Source: Chitinilyticum litopenaei DSM 21440
GTDB taxonomy: Bacteria > Pseudomonadota > Gammaproteobacteria > Burkholderiales > Chitinibacteraceae
NCBI RefSeq assembly: GCF_000428145.1
Contig: NZ_ATZJ01000002.1
Span: 124,001 to 188,000 of the forward strand
Direction of reading: 5' to 3'
DNA: 64,000 nucleotides
Shown: positions 8,253 to 15,521 of the stretch, piece after piece
Layout of the letters: the number at the start of each line of letters is the position of its first letter
Numbering within the stretch: position 1 is the stretch's first letter
Notes under the pieces: model-generated
The model's input: only the letters and a program-made list of their open reading frames with translations
Database searches by the model: none
What the model was told of the DNA's origin: nothing
Made by a program: the position numbers and the translations under genes

Positions 8253-8597
8253 ATGGCTGCTTCCGGCCTGTTTATCGATATCGTGCTGCCGGTCTGCATC
8301 GTGACGGCCTTCGGCGGATTTTTCCTGCTGCTCGGGCTGTCCCGCCTGCTGTACGACTATGTCGAACGCAACTACGGCACGATGCTGAACAAGACGCAGA
8401 GCATATCCTTCATGGTCGACCAGGATCTGGCCATGGCCTATGTCGGTGACATCTGGCGGCTGACGCGCACCGGGCATTTCCGCCGCATCGAGTCGGGACT
8501 GTGGCGCGGGCTGTTTACCGTGAATGCCCTGATCGGCATCCTGACCACGGTCGCCCTGCTGGTGCTGGCGCTGGGCTTTCTGGGCCTGCTGCGCTGA
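8253..8597 (+). CDS. Small inner-membrane protein of unknown function
   Basis: The 114-residue protein has two predicted membrane helices, at about residues 8-30 and 90-112. They flank a charged central loop with the sequence RLTRTGHFRRIESG. CAGGAG precedes the start. I do not recognise the family. A factor-independent terminator follows 20 nt after the stop, so it is the last gene of its unit with DUF2322. Confidence 0.7.
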   Translation: MAASGLFIDIVLPVCIVTAFGGFFLLLGLSRLLYDYVERNYGTMLNKTQSISFMVDQDLAMAYVGDIWRLTRTGHFRRIESGLWRGLFTVNALIGILTTVALLVLALGFLGLLR

Positions 8598-8616
8598 TGT
8601 GTGGCCCAACCGGCAA

Positions 8617-8645
8617 ACAAAAACCCGCGCAATGCGCGGGTTTTT
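8617..8645. terminator. Bidirectional intrinsic terminator
   Basis: The stem CCCGCGC/GCGCGGG is flanked by an A-run on the left and a T-run on the right. It can serve the small membrane-protein gene on the plus strand and rhlE on the minus strand. Confidence 0.85.
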
Positions 8646-8676
8646 GCTGTTGGCCATGCATGCAGCAGGCGGCAGA

Positions 8677-10113
8677 TCAGGCGTCTTTCGCCTCGTTCAC
8701 GACCGGTGCCGCACTTGGCCGCGGCGGCAGGAAAAGCGCGGCGATCTGCTGCTTGCGCTGTGGCAGCGGCGGCAGATTGCTCGGATAGACCACGCCAGCC
8801 ATCGGGTCAGCATCGCGTTCGCGGCGCGGCGCACGTTCATGCTCGCGCCGTGGTGGTGCGGCAGCATCACGAGAGTCGCGACGGCCACGCTCGCCGCGCT
8901 GGCCATCGCGGGGCTCGCGCGCTTCACGCGGGAAGCGTTCCTCGCGGCGCGGTGGCGCCAGCGGCTCGGTCCCCGGGGAAAAGCCCGGCACCGGAATCAG
9001 CGCCAGATCTTTCTTGATCAGCTTCTTGATCAGCTCGAACGCCTTTTCCTCTTCGGGCCCGACCAGCGAGATCGCCACGCCGGTCGCTCCGGCACGGCCG
9101 GTGCGGCCGATGCGGTGCACATAGTCTTCCGGGTTGTTCGGCAGCTCGAAATTTACCACATAAGGCAGATCGGAAATATCGAGGCCGCGCGCGGCCACGT
9201 CGGTCGCTACCAGCACCTTGACCCGGCCCTCCTTGAAACCAGCCAGGGTTTCCATGCGGGCGCGCTGGTCACGGTCGCCGTGGATGGCCTCCACCGCAAA
9301 ACCGTCACGCTTCAGGTCGCGACTGAGCTGATCGGCGTTCTGCTTGGTACGGGTAAAGACAATCACCTGCTCCATCGCATGCAGGCGGATCAGGTGGGCC
9401 AGCAGCGCCTTTTTGCGATAGCTTTCGACCGGATGCAGCTCCTGCTTCACCGATTCATTGGTGGAGTTTTGCCGCTCGACCTGGATCAGCTGCGGCGCGT
9501 GCATGAAATCATCGGCCAGCTTCTTGATCTCGGGGGCAAACGTCGCCGAGAACAGCAGGGTCTGCTTGCGGGAAGTGCACAGATTGAAAATGCGGCGGAT
9601 GTCGAGAATGAAGCCCATGTCCAGCATGCGATCGGCTTCATCAAGTACGAGGATCTCAACCTGCGACAGGTTCACGGTCTTTTGTTCGATGTGATCAAGC
9701 AGTCGCCCGGGAGTTGCCACCAGGATTTCCACACCGGCGCGCAAGGCCGGAATCTGGCCCTTGATGTCGACGCCACCGTACACGACATGATTGCGCAGCT
9801 TGCTGTACTTGGCATAGGTCGTGACACTGTCGTGCACCTGATCGGCCAGCTCGCGGGTCGGGGTCAGCACCAGCGCACGGATCGGATGCTTGGCAGGGGA
9901 AACGCTGGGGCTGGCATGCTTCAAAAGGCGTTGCAGAATCGGCAGGGTAAACGCGGCGGTCTTGCCGGTGCCGGTTTGCGCTGCGCCGAGTACATCTTGT
10001 CCGGCCAGCACGACGGGAATCGCCGCAGCCTGAATGGGGGTGGGATGCTCATAGCCCTGTTCGCTGACGGCCCTGAGCAGTTCCGGCGCCAGGCCGAGCG
10101 CTGCAAATGTCAT
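8677..10113 (-). CDS. rhlE: DEAD-box ATP-dependent RNA helicase RhlE
   Basis: This 478-residue DEAD-box helicase remodels RNA, for example in ribosome assembly or mRNA decay. All core motifs are present: Q motif around residues 22-28 (HPTPIQ), Walker A AQTGTGKT at 45-52, PTREL, DEAD at 158-161, SAT near 189-191, and HRIGRTGR in the second RecA domain. After about residue 370 the tail is an Arg/Glu-rich low-complexity segment with RE/RD repeats, as usual for RhlE-type C-termini that bind RNA. RhlE is the best-fitting subgroup, although other DEAD families share the core. Confidence 0.9.
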   Translation of the reverse strand: MTFAALGLAPELLRAVSEQGYEHPTPIQAAAIPVVLAGQDVLGAAQTGTGKTAAFTLPILQRLLKHASPSVSPAKHPIRALVLTPTRELADQVHDSVTTYAKYSKLRNHVVYGGVDIKGQIPALRAGVEILVATPGRLLDHIEQKTVNLSQVEILVLDEADRMLDMGFILDIRRIFNLCTSRKQTLLFSATFAPEIKKLADDFMHAPQLIQVERQNSTNESVKQELHPVESYRKKALLAHLIRLHAMEQVIVFTRTKQNADQLSRDLKRDGFAVEAIHGDRDQRARMETLAGFKEGRVKVLVATDVAARGLDISDLPYVVNFELPNNPEDYVHRIGRTGRAGATGVAISLVGPEEEKAFELIKKLIKKDLALIPVPGFSPGTEPLAPPRREERFPREAREPRDGQRGERGRRDSRDAAAPPRREHERAPRRERDADPMAGVVYPSNLPPLPQRKQQIAALFLPPRPSAAPVVNEAKDA

Positions 10114-10428
10114 CCTTTTGTTACTCCAGTGTGCAAAAAATAAGCAGCCGATTCTACACCATGCGGCCCGAGCTGCCTACCTTACACTGTGGCAGAAAAT
10201 CATGGCGGCAGCAGGACTTAGCCGACCGTTGCAGAACAAGCCACGGCCCTTTTTCAGGGCGCAGCCGCGAATAAGGGATGAAAACAGCAACGGCACGCTG
10301 GCCATGCAAACAGCGATTTGCGCCGGACTTGGGCCGGCGCTTGCTGCCACTCGAAAATCCGGCTTTATCAAGCCCCGGTTAGGCTCTACACTCTCGGCCA
10401 TTCGCTCATTCAGTCTGCAGGAGTCGCC
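10114..10428. other. Divergent intergenic region rhlE/prmB
   Basis: This 315-nt gap separates two divergent genes. It holds no convincing ORF or RNA gene. A weak sigma-70-like pair TTTATC-17 nt-TACACT (about 10364-10392) could drive prmB. The stretch CCGGACTTGGGCCGGC can form a small hairpin. Nothing else stands out. Confidence 0.4.
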
Positions 10429-11337
10429 ATGTTCGATCAGGCCAGAAGCACGCTCACCACCATTCGCGATCTGCACCGTTTTGCGGTCAGCCGTTTCCAG
10501 ATTGCCGAGCTCTTCTACGGGCATGGCACCGACAATGCCTGGGACGAGGCCGCTTACCTCATCCTCGCCACGCTCAAACTGCCGCTGGATCGCCTCGAAG
10601 CGGTGTACGACGCCAGGCTGTTGCCCACTGAGCTCGAGCAGGTGCTGGGCGTGCTGCAAACCCGCGTCGAAACCCGCAAGCCCGCCGCATACCTGACCAA
10701 GGAAGCGTTTCTGGGCGATTACCGCTTTTATGTGGACGAGCGCGTCATCGTGCCGCGCTCCTTCATCGCCGAAATCCTCAACCATGGCGGGCTGGCGCCG
10801 TGGATCGAGTATCCGGAACTGGTGCATCGCGCCGTTGACCTGTGCACCGGTTCGGGCTGCCTGGCCATTCTGCTGGCCGACCACTTCCCCGATGCCCAGA
10901 TCGACGCCGTCGACCTGAGTTCCGACGCACTGGATGTCGCGGAGATCAATGTCGCTGACTATCACCTGGGTGAGCGCATCGACCTGCTGGACGGCGACCT
11001 GTACGAACCGCTGGAAGGCGAAAAATACGACCTCATCATTTCCAACCCGCCCTATGTCGATGCACACAGCATGGACGAATTGCCCGATGAATACCGCCAC
11101 GAACCGGAAATGGCGCTGGGCAGCGGCGAGGATGGCCTGGACATCACGCGCCGCATCATCGAGAAGGCCAGCGAACACCTGACCGAGCAGGGAGTGCTGG
11201 TCGTCGAGATCGGCCACAACCGCGACGTACTGGAAGCCAGCTACCCGGAGCTGCCCTTCGTGTGGCTGGACACCGAATCGGGTGATGGTTTTGTCTTCCT
11301 GCTCACCCGCAACATGCTGCTGGAAGCCGGTTACTGA
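10429..11337 (+). CDS. prmB: Ribosomal protein L3 N5-glutamine methyltransferase PrmB
   Basis: This 302-residue class I methyltransferase methylates the glutamine side chain of ribosomal protein uL3. The SAM-binding motif is VDLCTGSG at 136-143 and the catalytic NPPY is at 206-209. The segment VPRSFIAEI before the SAM fold distinguishes PrmB from the release-factor enzyme PrmC. I placed the start at 10429 because CAGGAG lies 6 nt upstream and the upstream frame is unlike the family. A terminator follows. Confidence 0.9.
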   Translation: MFDQARSTLTTIRDLHRFAVSRFQIAELFYGHGTDNAWDEAAYLILATLKLPLDRLEAVYDARLLPTELEQVLGVLQTRVETRKPAAYLTKEAFLGDYRFYVDERVIVPRSFIAEILNHGGLAPWIEYPELVHRAVDLCTGSGCLAILLADHFPDAQIDAVDLSSDALDVAEINVADYHLGERIDLLDGDLYEPLEGEKYDLIISNPPYVDAHSMDELPDEYRHEPEMALGSGEDGLDITRRIIEKASEHLTEQGVLVVEIGHNRDVLEASYPELPFVWLDTESGDGFVFLLTRNMLLEAGY

Positions 11338-11360
11338 ACACCCGGCAATGCCACCAAGAC

Positions 11361-11390
11361 AAACAGGGCTGCGTTTGCGCAGCCCTGTTT
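11361..11390. terminator. Bidirectional intrinsic terminator
   Basis: The hairpin AACAGGGCTGCG/CGCAGCCCTGTT ends in T-rich sequence. It lies between the convergent prmB and ankyrin genes and can serve both. Confidence 0.8.
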
Positions 11391-11404
11391 GCTGTTTGCC
11401 GCCT

Positions 11405-12316
11405 TCAGAACAGCGCAGCGAGCTTGGGGTCGCCACTGCTCATCGCCAGCTCCAGGGCGGTATGCCCCCGGGCATCGAGCAGGGTCTTGTCGGCGTCATA
11501 GCTCAGCAAGAGCTCGATCATGCGGGCATTCTTGCTGTTGACGGCCATATGCAGCGGACTGCGCTCCTTGGCGTCCTGACGGTTGACGCTGGCGCCGGCT
11601 TCAAGCAGGCGCACCACCACGCGCATCTTGCCCGCACTCACGGCCAGCATCAGCGGGGTGTGGCCGTCGTTGTCGACCGGGTCGACGCTGGCGCCAGCAT
11701 TGAGCAGGACTTCCACCGAATCGACGCTGCCGGAGGCGGCAGCATAATGCAGCGCGCGCTTGCCCTGCGCATCGGGCCACTCGATGGCGGCGCCGAGGCG
11801 GATCAGCGCCTCGATGCAATGCTCGTGGCCATACAGGGCTGCGCCCAGCAGCGCCGTGCTGTTGCTGTCGGGCAGCTTGGCATTCACCATCAGCCCGGCC
11901 TCGAGATGCTTGTGGATGGACTCGATGTCGCCGCGCTGGGCGGCGTCGACCAGCGTTTCCACCGTCAGCGTCACGCCATTGCTGCGCTTCTCGCCCTGCT
12001 GCATTTCGGCCGTTTCCCAGACATCGTCAAAATGCGAAAGCTTGGCTTCGGCCTGATGGCGCATGGCTTCGGTCTGATGGTTGCGCACCCAGCCGTAGAG
12101 GCGGAAGAGATCCTTGGCCACCGCCTCGGGAAAGCCCTCGCGGTCCCCGCGCTGGTCAAACAGCAGGCCGTTGAGGTAAACCAGCAATTCCGGCGTGCCC
12201 CAGAGCGAAATCATGCGCTCGACAATGCGCGGGAATTGCGTGGCCAGCGCGTGCGGGTATTGCGTTTCATCGCCGCCCAGTTTGTGCAGGAGATCCTGAT
12301 TCATCGTCGTGCTCAT
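11405..12316 (-). CDS. Ankyrin-repeat protein
   Basis: The 303-residue protein has a helical N-terminal region (about residues 1-95) that I do not recognise. At least five ankyrin repeats follow. Repeat signatures include ALLGAALYGHEHCIEALI, RALHYAAASGSVDSVEVLL, HTPLMLAVSAGKMRVVVRLL and HTALELAMSSG near the end. No signal peptide is seen, so it should be cytoplasmic and act through protein binding. I chose the ATG at 12316 because GGGAAG lies upstream; the reading frame continues for 16 residues with no further support. Confidence 0.75.
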   Translation of the reverse strand: MSTTMNQDLLHKLGGDETQYPHALATQFPRIVERMISLWGTPELLVYLNGLLFDQRGDREGFPEAVAKDLFRLYGWVRNHQTEAMRHQAEAKLSHFDDVWETAEMQQGEKRSNGVTLTVETLVDAAQRGDIESIHKHLEAGLMVNAKLPDSNSTALLGAALYGHEHCIEALIRLGAAIEWPDAQGKRALHYAAASGSVDSVEVLLNAGASVDPVDNDGHTPLMLAVSAGKMRVVVRLLEAGASVNRQDAKERSPLHMAVNSKNARMIELLLSYDADKTLLDARGHTALELAMSSGDPKLAALF

Positions 12317-12401
12317 GGTCGCGCGCTTCCCGTACTGATGATTTGTCAGTCTAGGATGTTGCAAGCGCAGAGCAAGTCAGCCGTGATAACCGGTGCAAAC
12401 T

Positions 12402-13229
12402 TCAGACCAGCTGCAGAGTCTCGCGCTGCGCCAGTGCCGTCAGTGCCTCGCGCACGACCGCGCCCAGCGGATGCGGTTGCCAGCGCCAGTGCTGCAGGCT
12501 GGCCACTGGCAAGAGACCGAAGAGACTGTTGCTCAGCCAGAGCTGTTCGGACCTTGCCAGCTCTTCCAGCGTCATATCCGAGGGTATTGCCTCATAGCCC
12601 ATACTGGAAAAAAGCTCCAGCAAGATACCCCGCATCACCCCGGCCACGCCGGAGTTAACCAGCGTCGGCGTCAGCACCCGCCGGCCCTGCAGCGCGAACA
12701 CATTGCTGATCACCCCCTCGACGACCATGCCGTCGCGATCCAGCAGCAGGCCGTCGAAGATGGCCGGGTCCTGCCATTCCTGACGCGCCAGCACGTTTTC
12801 CAGGCGATTGAGATGCTTGACGCCGGCCAGCGCCGGCTGCCAGCTGGCACGGGTTTCGCACACGCGCAGCGTCACACCGTGCTCGAAATGGGCGGCGGGA
12901 TACTGCGGCAGCGGCGCGGCCTGAACGATGCGGTTCGGCGTGCAGGCCGCCGGCACGGCATAGCCGCGCGCCGATTCGCCGCGCGTGATGATGATCTTTA
13001 CCGTCGCGTCGCGCACGCCCAGCCGCCGCAGATCGTCCAGCAGCGTCGCCTCGTCCGGGCAGACGATGGCCAGCGCCGCGCAGTCCGCCCTGAGTTTCGC
13101 GTAATGCCGCGCCCAGAACGCCACGCCGCCCGCCTCGACCTTCAGCGTACGAAACACGCCGTCGCCGAACTGGATGGCGCGATCGGCCAGGCTGAGCGCC
13201 TCGGCCGGCTGGCCGTTGATCAGCTTCAT
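12402..13229 (-). CDS. pabC: Aminodeoxychorismate lyase PabC
   Basis: This 275-residue fold-type IV PLP enzyme converts 4-amino-4-deoxychorismate to p-aminobenzoate and pyruvate for folate synthesis. The PLP lysine lies in GVKHLNRLENVLAR. The region DGMVVEGVISNVFAL matches the cofactor-binding part of the family. It starts 10 nt after the pabB stop, so the two are surely co-transcribed. It is not next to fabF as in E. coli. Confidence 0.9.
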   Translation of the reverse strand: MKLINGQPAEALSLADRAIQFGDGVFRTLKVEAGGVAFWARHYAKLRADCAALAIVCPDEATLLDDLRRLGVRDATVKIIITRGESARGYAVPAACTPNRIVQAAPLPQYPAAHFEHGVTLRVCETRASWQPALAGVKHLNRLENVLARQEWQDPAIFDGLLLDRDGMVVEGVISNVFALQGRRVLTPTLVNSGVAGVMRGILLELFSSMGYEAIPSDMTLEELARSEQLWLSNSLFGLLPVASLQHWRWQPHPLGAVVREALTALAQRETLQLV

Positions 13230-13239
13230 TTGTTGACCT

Positions 13240-14556
13240 TCATTGGGTTACTCCCAGCGCGCGCAGGAGGCCGCGCGCCTTGTGGCGGGTTTCCTGCAGC
13301 TCGCGTTCGGCGTCCGAATCGGCGACGATGCCGGCGCCGGCGCGGAAATACAGCTGCTCGTCGCGCATCAGGAAGGTGCGGATCAGGATGTTCAGGTCCA
13401 GCGAGCCATCGCGGTTGATATAGCCCAGGCTGCCGGTGTAGGCGGCGCGCGGGCGGTCTTCCAGCTCGCGGATGATCTGCATGCAGCGCACCTTGGGGCA
13501 ACCGGTGATGGTGCCGCCGGGGAACAGCGCGCGCAGCACGTCGGCCGCCGTCATGCCGTCGCGCAGCTGCGCGCGGATGTTCGATTCGATGTGATGCACG
13601 AAGGCGTAGGTCTCGACCGCCATCAGCTCGTCGACATGCACGCTGCCGGGCACGGCGATGCGGCCCAGGTCGTTGCGCTCCAGATCGACGAGCATGATGT
13701 GCTCGGCGCGCTCTTTGGGTGTGTCGATCAGGGCCTGCTTGAGGCGCGCATCCTCGGCCGGGTCGCTCGAGCGCGGGTGCGTGCCGGCGATGGGCCGGGT
13801 CTGCACGACGCCATCGCGCACGCTGACCAGGCGCTCGGGCGAGGAGCTGACAATCTGCAGCCCTTCCAGATCCAGCAGTGCGGAAAACGGCGCCGGGTTG
13901 GCGGCGCGCAAGGCGGCAAACACGTCGGCGGCGGCGCCCTGCGCCAGCGTCACGTCCCAGCCGCGCGACAGGTTCACCTGGAACACGTCGCCGTCGTAAA
14001 TGTACTGCTTGCAGCGCGCCACGCCGTCGAGAAAGGCTTGCGGCGCGTCCTCGCTGATGGCCGCCACCTGCAATGGCCGGGGCTGCCAGCCGGAATCCGC
14101 GGCGAGCAGGGCCGCCAGCGCGTCGAGTTCTTCCGGCGTTTCCGCCAGCAGCGTCACTTCGCCGCTGCTGCGCTCGCACACCACGGCCGCCGGGCAGCGC
14201 ACCAGCGCCGCCAGCGGGTAAGCGGATGTCCGCGCCGGCACCGTAGTCTCGAAGGTTTCCAGCAATTCATAAGCGGCATACAGCAGCCAGCCGCCATGAA
14301 ACGGCAGATGGCAGGGCGTGACGGCGACGCGCGGCAAGGCGGCCAGATCGGCCACCAGCGCAGCACCTTCGTGCGCCTGATAGATACGGCTGGCGCGCGG
14401 CAGGGCAAACAGGATGTCCCAGCCGCTGCGCTGCGCTGATTGCAGCAGTGCAGGAAACTGTTGCGGATTGCCGGCGGCCAGCGCCAGCAGGTCGAGCCCC
14501 CGGGGACCGGGCCGGCTCACAATCCGGGTAGAGGGAATGGTCATCATGACCGGCAT
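13240..14556 (-). CDS. pabB: Aminodeoxychorismate synthase component I (PabB)
   Basis: This 438-residue chorismate-binding enzyme makes aminodeoxychorismate from chorismate. Motifs SSSPERL, DLERNDLGR and FPGGTITGCPK are characteristic. The position of the catalytic lysine in E. coli PabB (PIKGT) holds alanine here (RPIAGT), as in anthranilate synthase TrpE. I still call PabB because pabC follows 10 nt downstream and because of the GGxITG signature. Start is uncertain: ATGs at 14556, 14547 and 14544 all lack a strong ribosome-binding site. No pabA-type amidotransferase is adjacent. Confidence 0.82.
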   Translation of the reverse strand: MPVMMTIPSTRIVSRPGPRGLDLLALAAGNPQQFPALLQSAQRSGWDILFALPRASRIYQAHEGAALVADLAALPRVAVTPCHLPFHGGWLLYAAYELLETFETTVPARTSAYPLAALVRCPAAVVCERSSGEVTLLAETPEELDALAALLAADSGWQPRPLQVAAISEDAPQAFLDGVARCKQYIYDGDVFQVNLSRGWDVTLAQGAAADVFAALRAANPAPFSALLDLEGLQIVSSSPERLVSVRDGVVQTRPIAGTHPRSSDPAEDARLKQALIDTPKERAEHIMLVDLERNDLGRIAVPGSVHVDELMAVETYAFVHHIESNIRAQLRDGMTAADVLRALFPGGTITGCPKVRCMQIIRELEDRPRAAYTGSLGYINRDGSLDLNILIRTFLMRDEQLYFRAGAGIVADSDAERELQETRHKARGLLRALGVTQ

Positions 14557-14618
14557 TTTAACAGGCCGCCGCCTTGCGGCTCAGCGCGTTTTCCCGAATT
14601 CGGCTAGCGGATCCGCAT

Positions 14619-14760
14619 CCTGATTAGGTAGCCAGCTCAGCAACTTGTCATGCCGGCGAAGACCTGCATCCAGCGCGACGCTCGAACAGGCATTGCAACT
14701 GGACTCCGGCTTTCGCCGGAATGACGAATTGTACTTTGCTGAGGTTGCTACCTAATCAGG
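14619..14760. repeat. MITE-like element with 25-bp terminal inverted repeats
   Basis: The 142-bp element has ends CCTGATTAGGTAGC...CAGCAA (14619-14643) and its inverted copy at 14736-14760, matching at 23 of 25 positions. Inside is a second inverted motif TCATGCCGGCGAA / TTTCGCCGGAATGA, a sequence common in mobile repeats of Betaproteobacteria. It has no coding capacity. No clear target-site duplication is visible. It lies between pabB and the lipocalin gene, both transcribed away from it. Confidence 0.75.
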
Positions 14761-14846
14761 AACAGCATTGCGGCTGCGGCAGCACGCGACTTGAAATCGG
14801 CGCGCAGCCCCCAAGTTTGGTCTTAGCAACAAGCGGAGAGAACATC

Positions 14847-15380
14847 ATGCGCATCCCCTTCCTGGCCCCCTTTGCCCTCGCGGCCCTGCTGTCCCCGTTC
14901 CTTGCCCAGGCCAGCGAAGTGCGCACGGTTCCCGCCGTTGATCTGCAGCGCTATCTTGGCCAGTGGTATGAAATTGCTGCCTTTCCGATGCGCTTCCAGG
15001 CCCAGTGCACCGGCGACACCACGGCCAGCTACACCCTGCGCGACGATGGCCAGATCGGTGTCGTCAATCGCTGCAAAACGGCCGACGGCAGCGTTGACAG
15101 CGCGAATGGCCGCGCCAAAGTGGTCGAAAACAGCGGCAATGCCCGCCTGCGCGTGACGTTTTTCTGGCCTTTCTATGGTGACTACTGGGTTATCGGACTG
15201 GATCCGGATTACCAGTGGGCCGTGGTCGGCCATCCCTCACGCGAGTACCTGTGGGTATTGAGCCGCAGCCCGCAACTGTCGCCACCGGCGCTGGAAGCGG
15301 CGCTGGCCAGTGCGAAAGCCCAGGGCTACAGTCTCGACAAGCTGCGCTTCACGCCGCAATCGGCGGCGGGCGCAAGGTAA
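14847..15380 (+). CDS. Blc-type lipocalin, exported
   Basis: This 177-residue lipocalin would bind lipids or other small hydrophobic ligands. The signature YLGQWYEIA lies near the N-terminus of the barrel, and DYWVIGLDPDYQWAVVG and YLWVLSR are typical of bacterial Blc. The N-terminus is a Sec signal peptide (residues 1-22, cleavage after AQA). Unlike E. coli Blc there is no lipobox cysteine, so the protein is predicted to be soluble in the periplasm. CGGAGAG precedes the start. Confidence 0.87.
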   Translation: MRIPFLAPFALAALLSPFLAQASEVRTVPAVDLQRYLGQWYEIAAFPMRFQAQCTGDTTASYTLRDDGQIGVVNRCKTADGSVDSANGRAKVVENSGNARLRVTFFWPFYGDYWVIGLDPDYQWAVVGHPSREYLWVLSRSPQLSPPALEAALASAKAQGYSLDKLRFTPQSAAGAR

Positions 15381-15466
15381 GCCGCACGGCCGGTCTGGCC
15401 AGCAGCCGGGATACAGGCCTGCCGGCTGCCGCGTCCTGCCAAACCGGAAGAACAACAAGTGTCGCA

Positions 15467-15514
15467 GGTATGGAGCCACAGCCCATTACTACAAAGGGCT
15501 ACAGCCATATACCC
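15467..15514. repeat. 48-bp TATACC-type palindromic repeat
   Basis: GGTATGGAGCC...CATATACCC, exactly 48 bp. The arms AGCCCATT and AAAGGGCT form the hairpin core. It lies between the convergent lipocalin and DUF1631 genes and ends 8 nt from the DUF1631 stop codon. Confidence 0.85.
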
Positions 15515-15521
15515 AGGATGA

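Noticed and set aside
10118..10428. Short frames in the rhlE-prmB gap
   Set aside because: No ribosome-binding sites, no family resemblance and no codon bias.
13240..14556. Chorismate-binding gene as trpE
   Set aside because: The motif PIAGT fits TrpE, but pabC follows 10 nt downstream and GGTITG is PabB-like; no trpG/D is near.
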